A DNA stretch of 64,000 nt from Burkholderia sp. FERM BP-3421 (GTDB lineage Bacteria > Pseudomonadota > Gammaproteobacteria > Burkholderiales > Burkholderiaceae), in contig NZ_CP117781.1 of NCBI RefSeq assembly GCF_028657905.1, positions 2,728,001 through 2,792,000 on the forward strand, given 5' to 3'. The translations under genes and the position numbers were made by a program. Below are positions 24,872 to 36,869 of the stretch, in pieces. A model generated the notes under the pieces. That model did not search any database. It worked only from the letters and a program-made list of their open reading frames with translations, and had not been told where the DNA came from. Each line of letters opens with the position of its first letter. The stretch's first letter is position 1.

Positions 24872-25792
24872 ATGCAACCCGATCTGGAACTCGTGGCCGT
24901 GCGCCGCGACGAATCCTTCAAGGTCTGGTCCCACGGCTATCCGTATCGCACGGTCCGTTGGCACTTCCATCCCGAGTACGAGATCCACCTGATCACGGCC
25001 ACCACCGGCCGGATGTTCGTCGGCGACCACATCGGCGCGTTCGTGCCCGGCAACCTCGTGATGACCGGCCCGAACCTGCCGCACAACTGGGTCAGCGACG
25101 TGCCGCCCGATGCGACGATCGACGAGCGCTGCCTGGTGGTGCAATTCGACGCGGACTTCATCGCGCGCTGCATCGACGTGTTCCCCGACCTGCGCGAAAT
25201 CCGCGCGCTGCTCGACGAATCGCGCGCGGGCCTGCTGTTTCCGCCCGCCACCGGCGCGGCCGCCCAGCCGCTGCTCGTCGGCCTCATCGATGCGCGCGGC
25301 ATGCGCCGCGTGGTGCTGTTCATGCAGCTGCTCGAACTGCTCGCGGGCTGCCGCGCGCGCCGCCGGCTCGCGAGCGTCGCCTGGCGCACCGATCCCGGCG
25401 ATTATGCGTCGAGCCGCATCAATCCCGTGCTCGCCTACCTCGGCGAGCACTTCGCGCAGCCGCTGCGCGAAGCCGATCTCGCGCAACTGGCCGGCCAGAG
25501 CGTCAGCGCGTTCTCGCGCACGTTCCGCCGCCATACCGGCCTGACCTTCGTGCAGTACGTGAATCGCCTGCGCATCAACCTCGCCTGCGAACTACTCGCG
25601 ACCGACACGCTCAGCATCACCGAGATCTGCTATCAGGTCGGCTTCAACAACCTGTCGAATTTCAATCGCCAGTTCCTGCTGCTCAAGGACATGCCGCCGT
25701 CGAAGTTCCGCGCGTACCAGCAGCTGAACCTGCAGCGCGCGGCCGGACCACCCGCGCGGCGCGGCGACTTCGGCGCGCACGCGCTGCGCTAG
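24872..25792 (+). CDS. AraC family transcriptional regulator of the polyol operon
   Basis: A 306-residue regulator. The N-terminal cupin-like domain contains RWHFHPEYEIHLI and GPNLPHNW, metal/sugar-pocket motifs common in sugar-responsive AraC proteins. The C-terminal ~100 residues hold two helix-turn-helices (READLAQLAGQSVSAFSRTF and SITEICYQVGFNNLSNFNRQ). It precedes the ABC importer genes on the same strand with a 140-bp gap, so it likely activates them when the transported sugar or polyol is present. Confidence 0.92.
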   Translation: MQPDLELVAVRRDESFKVWSHGYPYRTVRWHFHPEYEIHLITATTGRMFVGDHIGAFVPGNLVMTGPNLPHNWVSDVPPDATIDERCLVVQFDADFIARCIDVFPDLREIRALLDESRAGLLFPPATGAAAQPLLVGLIDARGMRRVVLFMQLLELLAGCRARRRLASVAWRTDPGDYASSRINPVLAYLGEHFAQPLREADLAQLAGQSVSAFSRTFRRHTGLTFVQYVNRLRINLACELLATDTLSITEICYQVGFNNLSNFNRQFLLLKDMPPSKFRAYQQLNLQRAAGPPARRGDFGAHALR

Positions 25793-25932
25793 CCGCCGCT
25801 TCTTCACGCTTCCTGCCGCTTTCGCTTCGGACGCCGGGCCACCCGCCCGGCGCGGGCCCGGTCGCGCCCGCGCGCCGAAGCCGCACCGGTTTCGCCGCGA
25901 CCGCCACATCGACTTACGATACGGAGACATCC

Positions 25933-26855
25933 ATGTTGACGAAAACCCTGCTTCCGCTGCGCGCGGCCGCCTGCGCGCTCGCCTGCGGCGCCGCATTCGC
26001 GAGCGCGGACGCCGCCGCCGCGCCGCTGCGGATCGGCATGACGTTCCAGGAGCTGAACAACCCGTATTTCGTCACGATGCAGCAGGCGCTCAACGACGCC
26101 GCCGCGTCGCTCGGCGCGCAGGTGTTCGTGACCGACGCGCATCACGACGTCGGCAAGCAGGTCAGCGACGTCGAGGACATGCTGCAGAAGAAGATCGACA
26201 TCCTGCTCGTCAACCCGACCGATTCGGCCGGCATCCAGGGCGCGATCACGGCGGCGAAGAAGGCCGGCGCGGTCGTGGTCGCGGTCGATGCGAATGCGAG
26301 CGGGCCGGTCGACGCGTTCGTCGGCTCGAAGAATTTCGACGCGGGCGCGCTGTCGTGCGACTACCTCGCGAAGGCGATCGGCGGCAGCGGCGCGGTCGCG
26401 ATCCTCGACGGCATTCCCGTCGTGCCGATCCTCGAACGCGTGCGCGGCTGCAAGGCGGCGCTCGCGAAGTATCCGAACGTGAAGCTGGTCGCCACCCAGA
26501 ACGGCCGCCAGGAACGCGCGACCGCGCTCTCGGTGACCGAGAACATGATCCAGGCCAACCCGGCGCTCAAGGGCATCTTCAGCGTCAACGACGGCGGCGC
26601 GATGGGCGCCCTCGCGGCGATCAACGTGTCGGGCAGGGACATCAAGCTCACGAGCGTCGACGGTGCGCCCGAAGCGATCGCGGCGATCCGCAAGCCCGAT
26701 TCGAAGTTCATCCAGACCGCCGCGCAGTTTCCGCGCGACCAGGTGCGGCTCGCGCTCGGCATCGCGCTCGCGCGCAAGTGGGGCGCGGCCGTGCCGAAGG
26801 TCGTGCCGGTCGACGTGAAATCGATCGACCGCAGCAACGCGGCCGGCTTCAGCTG

Positions 26856-26859
<4 letters not shown>
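25933..26859 (+). CDS. Ribose-type ABC transporter substrate-binding protein
   Basis: A 308-residue periplasmic binding protein of the RbsB/type 1 fold. The signal peptide ends near ASADAAAAP; mature features are RIGMTFQELNNPYFVTMQQA, LLVNPTDSAGI and VDANASGP. Start ATG 25933 with ACGGAGAC. The ATPase gene starts inside its stop codon region, so the importer is one transcript. The ligand is probably a polyol or pentose given the dehydrogenases and kinase downstream, but no ligand-specific residues were identified. Confidence 0.93.
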
Positions 26860-28410
<1,551 letters not shown>

Positions 28411-28424
<14 letters not shown>

Positions 28425-29415
28425 TCCCTCTTCCGCCACCGCCCCCACCGCCGCGGCCGCGGCCGCGCTCGCCGCACCCGCGCGCCTGCGGGCCCGGCTG
28501 CGCCGCTCGCCCGTCTGCTATCCGCTCGTCGGGCTCATCGTCGTCTGCGTGGCGATGACGCTCGCCAGCGACAGCTTCCTGTCCGCCGCCAACCTCGAGA
28601 ACGTGCTGCGCCAGGTGTCGATCAACGCGATCATCGCGGTCGGCATGACCTGCGTGATCCTGACGGGCGGCATCGACCTGTCGGTCGGCTCGGTGATGGC
28701 GCTGTCGGGCACGCTCGCCGCCGGCCTGATCGCGAGCGGCGTGAACGCGCTCGCGGCGCTCGGCCTCGGGCTCGCGGCCGGCCTCGGCTTCGGCCTCGCG
28801 AACGGCCTGTTCGTCGCGTTCGCCGGCATGCCGCCCATCATCGTCACGCTCGCGACCATGGGCATCGCGCGCGGCCTCGCGCTGATCTATACCGGCGGCT
28901 ACCCGATCGACGGCCTCCCCGACTGGCTCGGCCTCCTCGGCAGCGGCAAGCTCGCCGGCCTGCAGGCCCCCGTGCTGATCATGCTCGCGGTCTATGCGCT
29001 CGCCTGGCTCGCGCTCGAACGCATGCCGTTCGGCCGCTACGTGTATGCGATCGGCGGCAACGAGCAGGCGACCCGGCTGTCCGGCGTGCGCGTCACGCGC
29101 GTGAAGCTGATCGTCTACGGCCTGTCCGGCCTCACCTCGGCGCTCGCCGGCATCGTGCTCAGCGCCCGCCTGATGAGCGGCCAGCCGAATGCGGGCGTCG
29201 GCTTCGAACTCGATGCGATCGCCGCCGTCGTGATGGGCGGCACCTCGATCGCGGGCGGCCGCGGCGCGATCCTCGGCACGCTGATCGGCGCACTGCTGCT
29301 CGGCGTGCTCAACAACGGCCTCAACATGGTCGGCGTCAATCCCTACGTGCAGAACGTGATCAAGGGCGGAATCATCCTGCTCGCGATCTACATCAGCCGC
29401 GAACGCCGCCCCTGA
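28411..29415 (+). CDS. Sugar ABC transporter permease (RbsC-like)
   Basis: A 334-residue inner-membrane permease with about nine or ten TM segments and the conserved motifs GMTCVILTGGIDLSVGSVMA and GTSIAGGRGAILGTLIGALL. The Ala/Pro-rich N-terminus of ~30 residues precedes the first TM. ATG 28411 has GGAGACAGGC upstream and lies within the ATPase gene, so translation is coupled. The permease would homodimerise and pair with the ATPase at 26856. Confidence 0.94.
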
Positions 29416-29452
29416 GCCTTTCCCCTACCCGCTCTTCCCGACAGGATCGACC

Positions 29453-30538
29453 ATGACCGAACCCACCCCCCCATCGATGACCGCGATCGTCTGCCACGCG
29501 CCCGAGGACTACCGCGTCGAACGCGTCGCACGGCCGCGCGCCGGCCCGAACGAACTGGTGATCCGGATCGCCGCGTGCGGGATCTGCGCGAGCGACTGCA
29601 AGTGCCACGCGGGCGCGAAAATGTTCTGGGGCGGCCCGAGCCCGTGGGTCAAGGCGCCCGTGATTCCCGGCCACGAATTCTTCGGCTACGTCGACGAACT
29701 CGGCGAAGGCGCGGCCGCCCACTTCGGCGTCCGCGCCGGCGAGCGCGTGATCGCCGAGCAGATCGTGCCGTGCGGCGCGTGCCGCTATTGCCGCGGCGGC
29801 CAGTACTGGATGTGCGAGGTCCACCACATCTTCGGCTTCCAGCGCGGCGTGGCCGACGGCGGCATGGCCGAGTACATGCGGATCCCCGCGACCGCGCGCG
29901 TGCACCGGATCCCCGACGGCATCTCGATCGAGGACGCCGCGATCATCGAGCCGCTCGCCTGCGCGATCCACACCGTCAATCGCGGCGAGATCCAGCTCGA
30001 CGACGTCGTCGTGATCGCGGGCGCGGGGCCGCTCGGCCTGATGATGACCCAGGTCGCGCGGCTCAGGACGCCGCGCAGGCTGGTCGTGATCGACCTCGTC
30101 GACGAACGGCTCGCGCTCGCGCGCGCGTACGGCGCGGACCTGACGATCAACCCGCGCGACGAGGATGCGTTGGCCGCCGTCCGCGCGCTGACCGGCGGCT
30201 ACGGCTGCGACGTCTACATCGAGACGACCGGCGTGCCCGCCGGCGTCACGCAGGGACTGGAGCTGATCCGCAAGCTCGGCCGCTTCGTCGAGTTCTCGGT
30301 ATTCGGCGCGGAAACCTCGGCCGACTGGTCGATCATCGGCGACCGCAAGGAACTCGACGTGCGCGGCGCGCATCTCGGGCCATACTGCTATCCGATCGCG
30401 ATCGACCTGCTCGCGCGCGGCCTCGTCACCTCGAAGGGCATCGTCACGCACGACTTCTCGCTGGAGGAATGGGACGCGGCGATCCGCACCGCGCAATCGC
30501 TCGATTCGATCAAGGTCCTGCTGCGGCCCGCGCGCTGA
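29453..30538 (+). CDS. Zinc-dependent polyol/alcohol dehydrogenase (MDR family)
   Basis: A 361-residue medium-chain dehydrogenase. Catalytic zinc site: Cys in CGICASDC, His-Glu in PGHEFFG. Structural zinc site: four Cys in VPCGACRYCRGGQYWMCE. The NAD-binding motif is VVVIAGAGPLGLMM. In the operon it would oxidise the imported polyol to a ketose (or the reverse) before phosphorylation. It resembles sorbitol/threitol-type dehydrogenases, but the exact substrate is not visible in sequence. Confidence 0.9.
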   Translation: MTEPTPPSMTAIVCHAPEDYRVERVARPRAGPNELVIRIAACGICASDCKCHAGAKMFWGGPSPWVKAPVIPGHEFFGYVDELGEGAAAHFGVRAGERVIAEQIVPCGACRYCRGGQYWMCEVHHIFGFQRGVADGGMAEYMRIPATARVHRIPDGISIEDAAIIEPLACAIHTVNRGEIQLDDVVVIAGAGPLGLMMTQVARLRTPRRLVVIDLVDERLALARAYGADLTINPRDEDALAAVRALTGGYGCDVYIETTGVPAGVTQGLELIRKLGRFVEFSVFGAETSADWSIIGDRKELDVRGAHLGPYCYPIAIDLLARGLVTSKGIVTHDFSLEEWDAAIRTAQSLDSIKVLLRPAR

Positions 30539-30587
30539 GCCGCGCGCGCCGGCCCACCCTGCCCGGCGGCCATCTGACGGAGCACGC

Positions 30588-32132
30588 ATGGAATATGTCA
30601 TCGGTGTCGACATCGGCACCCAAAGCACCAAGGCGCTGATCGCGGACCGGCACGGCGCGCTCGTCGCGCAGCACGCGTCGCACTACCAGCCGGACACGCC
30701 CCGGCCGTTCTGGGCCGAACAATGGCCGTCGGTGTGGCGCGATGCGCTCGCGGCAAGCGTCGCGCGCTGCGTGGCCGACGCGCAGGCGCGCGGCATCGCG
30801 CCGGGCGCGATCCGCGCGCTCGCCGTCAGCAGCCTGTACGGCGGCTCCGGGATCCCGGTCGACGACGCCGTGGAACCGCTGCATCCGTGCCTGATCTGGA
30901 TGGACCGGCGCGCGACCGCGCAGGCCGACGCGGTGCGCGCGCGCCCCGATCTCGACCGGCTGCTCGCGATCACCGGCAACGGCGTCGACAGCTACTACGG
31001 CTACACCAAGATCCTGTGGCTGCGCGAGCACCGGCCGGACGTGTGGGCGCGCACCCGCTGGTTCCTGCCGCCGAACGCGTATCTCGCGTACCTGCTCACG
31101 GGCGAGATCGCGGTCGATCACAGTTCCGCCGGCAATCTCGGCGGCGTATACGACGTCGCGCGGCGCGCGTGGTCGCAGGAAGCGCTCGACCTGCTCGGCA
31201 TTCCCGCGCGGATGATGCCGGAACGGCTCGTCGCCTCGTCGGACCCGGTCGGCGCGCTGCTGCCGGACTGGGCCGCGCGGCTCGGGCTCGACGCCGGCAT
31301 CCCGGTGATCGCGGGCGGCGTCGACGCGGCGGTGGCGACCTTCGCGGCGGGCGTCACGCGGCCCGGCCAGCACGTCGCGATGCTCGGCACCAGCATGTGC
31401 TGGGGCTACCTCGACCATCGGGCGGATGCACGCCACGGGCTCGTCAGCATGCCGCACGTGTTCAACGGCGCGCATGACCTGTACGTGTTCGGCGGCGCGA
31501 TCGCGGCGGGCGCCTCGGTCACCTGGTATCGCGAGCAGTTCTGCCAGGCCGAGATCGCGGCCGCGCGCGCGGAGCCCGACGGCGATCCGCACCGGCTGCT
31601 CGAAGCGCAGGCCGCGCGCGTGCCGGCCGGCGCGGGCGGCGTCACCTTCCTGCCCTACCTGATGGGCGAGCGCAGCCCCGTGTGGGATGCGCAGGCGAGC
31701 GGCGCGTTCATCGGCCTGAGCCTGTTCCATACGCGCGCGCATCTGTACCGCGCGGTGCTCGAAGGCGTCGCGTTCGCGCTGCGGCACAACATCGAGGCGG
31801 GGCGGCGCGGCACCGGCGCGCTCGACGAGCGGCTGATCGTGGTCGGCGGCGCCGCGCATTCGGACCTGTGGATGCAGATCATCGCGGACGTCACGGGCTT
31901 TCCGGTCTGGACCATCGAGCAGGACGTCGAGGCCGCGATGGGCGCGGCGCTGCTCGCCGCGCTCGGCGCGGGCCTCGTCGACGACGCGGCGGCGCGGCGC
32001 GGCTGGGTCACGCTCGCGGAACGCGCGCGCCCCGATCCGGAACGGCGCGCGCTGTACGACGCGCGCTTCGGCGTGTATGCGGACCTGTATCCGGCGCTGC
32101 GGCCGCTGATGCATCGGGTGAGCCCGTCATGA
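30588..32132 (+). CDS. FGGY family carbohydrate kinase
   Basis: A 514-residue two-domain kinase: phosphate-1 motif VIGVDIGTQSTKALI, catalytic Asp region in GGVDAAVATFAAG, adenosine motif VVGGAAHSDLWMQIIADV. ATG 30588 follows GACGGAGCACGC. It would phosphorylate the ketose made by the dehydrogenases (xylulose, ribulose or erythrulose are possible). Its stop overlaps the SDR start (ATGA), so the last three genes are tightly coupled. Confidence 0.92.
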   Translation: MEYVIGVDIGTQSTKALIADRHGALVAQHASHYQPDTPRPFWAEQWPSVWRDALAASVARCVADAQARGIAPGAIRALAVSSLYGGSGIPVDDAVEPLHPCLIWMDRRATAQADAVRARPDLDRLLAITGNGVDSYYGYTKILWLREHRPDVWARTRWFLPPNAYLAYLLTGEIAVDHSSAGNLGGVYDVARRAWSQEALDLLGIPARMMPERLVASSDPVGALLPDWAARLGLDAGIPVIAGGVDAAVATFAAGVTRPGQHVAMLGTSMCWGYLDHRADARHGLVSMPHVFNGAHDLYVFGGAIAAGASVTWYREQFCQAEIAAARAEPDGDPHRLLEAQAARVPAGAGGVTFLPYLMGERSPVWDAQASGAFIGLSLFHTRAHLYRAVLEGVAFALRHNIEAGRRGTGALDERLIVVGGAAHSDLWMQIIADVTGFPVWTIEQDVEAAMGAALLAALGAGLVDDAAARRGWVTLAERARPDPERRALYDARFGVYADLYPALRPLMHRVSPS

Positions 32133-32866
32133 CGGCGCGCGACGATTTCGCGGGCGCGACGGTGCTGGTCACGGGCGCGTCGAGCGGGATCGGCCTCGCG
32201 ATCGTCGAGGCGCTGTGCGCGCGCGGCGCGCGGGTGCTTGCCGCCGCGCGCGACGCGGCGGCGCTCGAACGGATCGAGGCGGCCACCGGCTGCACGCCGT
32301 GCGTGCTCGATGTCGGCGACGAGGCGGCCATCGCCCGCACGTTCGCGACGCTCGACCCGCTCGACGGGCTCGTCAACTGCGCGGGCGTGGCGCACGTCGC
32401 GCCCGCGCTCGACACCGACGGCGCGGCGTTCGACGCGGTGATGGCGATCAATGCGCGCGGCGCGGCGCTGGTCGCGCGCCATGCCGCGCGCGCGATGATC
32501 GGCGCGGGCCGCGCGGGCAGCATCGTCAACGTATCGAGCCAGGCGGCGCTGGTCGCGCTCGACGGCCATCTCGCGTACTGCGCGTCAAAGGCCGCGCTCG
32601 ACGCGATCACGCGCACGCTGTGCCTGGAACTGGGCCCGCACGGCATCCGCGTCAACAGCGTGAATCCCACCGTCACGCTGACGCCGATGGCCGAGCGCGC
32701 ATGGCGCGACCCGGACAAGCGCGCCGATGCGCTGCGCGCGATACCGCTCGGCCGCTTCGCGCAGCCGCGCGACGTGGTCGAGCCGGTGCTGTTCCTGCTC
32801 GGCGACGCGGCCGCGATGATCAGTGGGGTGTCGCTGCCGATCGACGGCGGGTATACGGCGCGCTGA
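32129..32866 (+). CDS. Short-chain dehydrogenase similar to L-xylulose reductase
   Basis: A 245-residue classical SDR: cofactor motif VTGASSGIG, NCAGVA, catalytic Ser in VNVSSQAAL and Tyr-Lys in YCASKAAL. The segment VNSVNPTVTLTPMAERAW with IPLGRFAQPRDVV closely follows the pattern of dicarbonyl/L-xylulose reductases, which interconvert L-xylulose and xylitol. It ends the importer operon and supports a pentitol/pentulose substrate. Confidence 0.9.
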   Translation: MTARDDFAGATVLVTGASSGIGLAIVEALCARGARVLAAARDAAALERIEAATGCTPCVLDVGDEAAIARTFATLDPLDGLVNCAGVAHVAPALDTDGAAFDAVMAINARGAALVARHAARAMIGAGRAGSIVNVSSQAALVALDGHLAYCASKAALDAITRTLCLELGPHGIRVNSVNPTVTLTPMAERAWRDPDKRADALRAIPLGRFAQPRDVVEPVLFLLGDAAAMISGVSLPIDGGYTAR

Positions 32867-32983
32867 TGCGTCCGCGCCGCACTTGCGCGCAGGGGCACGC
32901 ACGGGACGCCCCCCGGTCCGACCGCATCATGCAAGGTGCGCCCGCGCCAACGGGCCACCGCTTCCGGCCCGCCCGCGCGGGCC

Positions 32984-33431
32984 TCAGCCGCCGCGCCGGA
33001 CAGGCTCGTCGAGCAGTTGGCCAAAGCGCGCGAGACGCGGGCGATAGGCATGCGCCGGGTCGAGCGAAAACGCGACGCGTCGCGTGCGCCCCATGATCTC
33101 CTCGCGCGGAAAGAAGCCGTAACAGCGCGAGTCGGCGCTGTTGTCGCGATTGTCCCCCCAGCATCAGGTACTCGCCCGGCGGGACGCGTGGGTCGCGCCG
33201 GCGCGCGTAGGCGTAGAAGTGCGCGTCGTCGTCGGACCATGCGCTGATGCGCATCGCGGGCACGTTGAGCAGGTGGCCCCGCGCGTGCGCGTCATACGCA
33301 CCCCCGCGCGCAAGCGGCGCGCATCGATCGATCAGCACCACCTGCATCGGCGCGACCGGCGGCGCCTGCAGCAAGCGGGCCGCCAGCATGGTTCCGCAAA
33401 ACCCGGCGCCGACGACCGCCACGGTCTTCAT
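32984..33431 (-). pseudogene. Chimeric pseudogene: FAD/NAD(P)-binding protein 5' end fused to signal peptidase I 3' end
   Basis: From ATG 33431 the first ~80 codons are the N-terminus of an FAD/NAD(P)-binding protein (TVAVVGAGFCGTMLAARLL, later GHLLNVPAMRISAW). At about 33190 the sequence switches to the C-terminal half of a type I signal peptidase: VPPGEYLMLG, then GDNRDNSADSRCYGFFPREE and a normal end at 32984. The signal peptidase part is in another frame because a C6/G6 run at 33154-33159 has one base more than the GDNRD box requires. A deletion appears to have joined two genes of the same orientation. No function expected. Confidence 0.75.
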
Positions 33432-33519
33432 CCCGGGCCCCGTCATCGATCACGCACGCGCGGCACGCCGGCGGCCTGCCCGCCCCCCCGATCGCAAACC
33501 GGGCGCGCCCCGCCCCCGC

Positions 33520-34953
<1,434 letters not shown>

Positions 34954-34981
34954 GACGTCACTCCTTCCGTGAGCCGTGGAT

Positions 34982-36622
34982 TCAAAGCGCCGCCGACAAC
35001 CGCTTGATCTCGCGGTTCAGCACGCGTTCGTTGTCCGAGTAATCGATCGGCACGTCGATCAGATGCACGCCCGGCGTCGCAAAGCAGTCGCGCAGCAGCG
35101 GCTCCAGCTGCTCGGCGGCCTCGACGCGATGCCCGTGCGCGCCGTAGCTTTGCGCGTAGGCGACGAAGTCGGGGTTCTGCAAGGTCATCGCGTAGTCGGG
35201 GAAATTCATGTTCTCCTGCTTCCAGCGGATCATGCCGAACGCATCGTCGCGCACGATCATCACGACGAGGTCGAGCTTCAGGCGCACCGCCGTCTCCAGC
35301 TCCTGCGAATTCATCATGAAGCCGCCGTCGCCACACACCGCGATCACCTTGCGCTGCGGATGCACGATCCTGGTCGCGATCGCCGACGGCAGGCCCGCGC
35401 CCATCGACGCGAGCGCGTTGTCGAGCAGCAGCGAGTTCGGCTCGTGCGCGCGCCAGTAGCGCGCGAACCAGATCTTGTACATGCCGTTGTCGAGGCACAC
35501 GATGCCGTCGACGGGCAGCGAGCGGTACAGGTCGTGCACGATCCGCACCGGATACATCGGGAAGCGCGGATCGTGCTGGCCCTTGGCGAGATGCGCGTCG
35601 AAATGCGCCTTGATCATCAGGAAGCGCTCGAAATCCCAGTGTGGCCGCGGCGCGATCGCCTCCTTCATCTGCCACACCGCGTTCGCGATGTCGCCGACCA
35701 CCTCGATCTGCGGGAAATAGACGGGATCGACCTGCGCGCCGAGGAAGTTCACGTGGATCACGGTCTTGTCGTCGGTGCGCATGAAGAACGGCGGCTTCTC
35801 GATCACGTCGTGGCCGACGTTGATGATGCAGTCCGCATGCTCGATCGCGCGGTGCACGAAATCGCCGTCCGACAGCGTCGCGTTGCCGAGCCACAGCGGA
35901 TGGGTTTCGTCGATCACGCCCTTGCCCATCTGGGTCGTGAAGAACGGGATGCCCGTCTGGTCGACGAACTCGGCCAGCATCTTGCAGGTGGTCTTGCGGT
36001 TGCCGCCCGCGCCGATCATCAGCAGCGGATGGCGCGCGCGCTGGATCGCGTCGACCGCGTACGCCACGGCCTTCTCCTCGGCCACCGGCCGGCGGCTGTG
36101 GCTGGCCGGGATCGGCTTGCCGTCGCCTTCCTCGTGCGCGATGTCCTCGGGCAGCTCCAGGTGCGTCGCGCCCGGCCGCTCCTCCTCCGCGCGGCGGAAC
36201 GCCTCGCGCACGGCCGACGGGATGTTGCCGATCGACACGATCTGGCGCGTGAGCTTGGTGAGCGGCTGCATCATGCCGACCACGTCGACGATCTGGAAGT
36301 GCCCCTGCTTGCTCGACTTGATCGGCTTCTGGCCGGTGATCATCAGCATCGGCATGCCGCCCAGCTGCGCATACGCGGCAGCGGTCACGAAGTTGGTCGC
36401 GCCCGGCCCGAGCGTGGCGAGGCAGACGCCGGTGCGGCCCGTCAGGCGTCCGTAAGTCGCCGCCATGAAGCCGGCCGCCTGCTCGTGGCGGGTCAGCACG
36501 AGCTTGATGCCGGAACGCCGCAGCGATTCGAGCAGATCGAGGTTTTCCTCGCCGGGAATGCCGAACACATATTCGACGCCTTCGGCTTCCAGCGCCTTCA
36601 CGAACAGATCCGATGCTTTCAT
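34982..36622 (-). CDS. Acetolactate-synthase-like ThDP-dependent enzyme
   Basis: A 546-residue ThDP enzyme: the catalytic Glu in HEQAAGFMA, central domain HPLLMIGAGGNRKT, and the ThDP/Mg motif CGDGGFMMNSQELETAV followed by an Asn-containing loop. The length and layout fit the acetolactate synthase large-subunit family. No small regulatory subunit is adjacent, so it is more likely a catabolic AlsS-type or related carboligase than the biosynthetic IlvB. It forms an operon with the ALDH at 33520. Product specificity is not determined. Confidence 0.9.
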   Translation of the reverse strand: MKASDLFVKALEAEGVEYVFGIPGEENLDLLESLRRSGIKLVLTRHEQAAGFMAATYGRLTGRTGVCLATLGPGATNFVTAAAYAQLGGMPMLMITGQKPIKSSKQGHFQIVDVVGMMQPLTKLTRQIVSIGNIPSAVREAFRRAEEERPGATHLELPEDIAHEEGDGKPIPASHSRRPVAEEKAVAYAVDAIQRARHPLLMIGAGGNRKTTCKMLAEFVDQTGIPFFTTQMGKGVIDETHPLWLGNATLSDGDFVHRAIEHADCIINVGHDVIEKPPFFMRTDDKTVIHVNFLGAQVDPVYFPQIEVVGDIANAVWQMKEAIAPRPHWDFERFLMIKAHFDAHLAKGQHDPRFPMYPVRIVHDLYRSLPVDGIVCLDNGMYKIWFARYWRAHEPNSLLLDNALASMGAGLPSAIATRIVHPQRKVIAVCGDGGFMMNSQELETAVRLKLDLVVMIVRDDAFGMIRWKQENMNFPDYAMTLQNPDFVAYAQSYGAHGHRVEAAEQLEPLLRDCFATPGVHLIDVPIDYSDNERVLNREIKRLSAAL

Positions 36623-36869
36623 GGGGACTCTCGGTTGGTGCCGCTCGCCCGGCCTACGGGCGAGGCGGCGTGGGCAACGCGCGGGCCGGCCTACGGCCCG
36701 CGCGATTCGTCACGACCACTCACACGTACATGAATCCTTGCGGTACGGCCGCGCCATTGCGCGCGCGGCGCGGCCCCGCCTCGCGGAGCCGGACGGCAGC
36801 GCCGGGCGGGCCCGGCGGATCCGAGCAACCGATTGTAGAAGATCGCGGCGAACGGTGCAGCGCGCCCGT

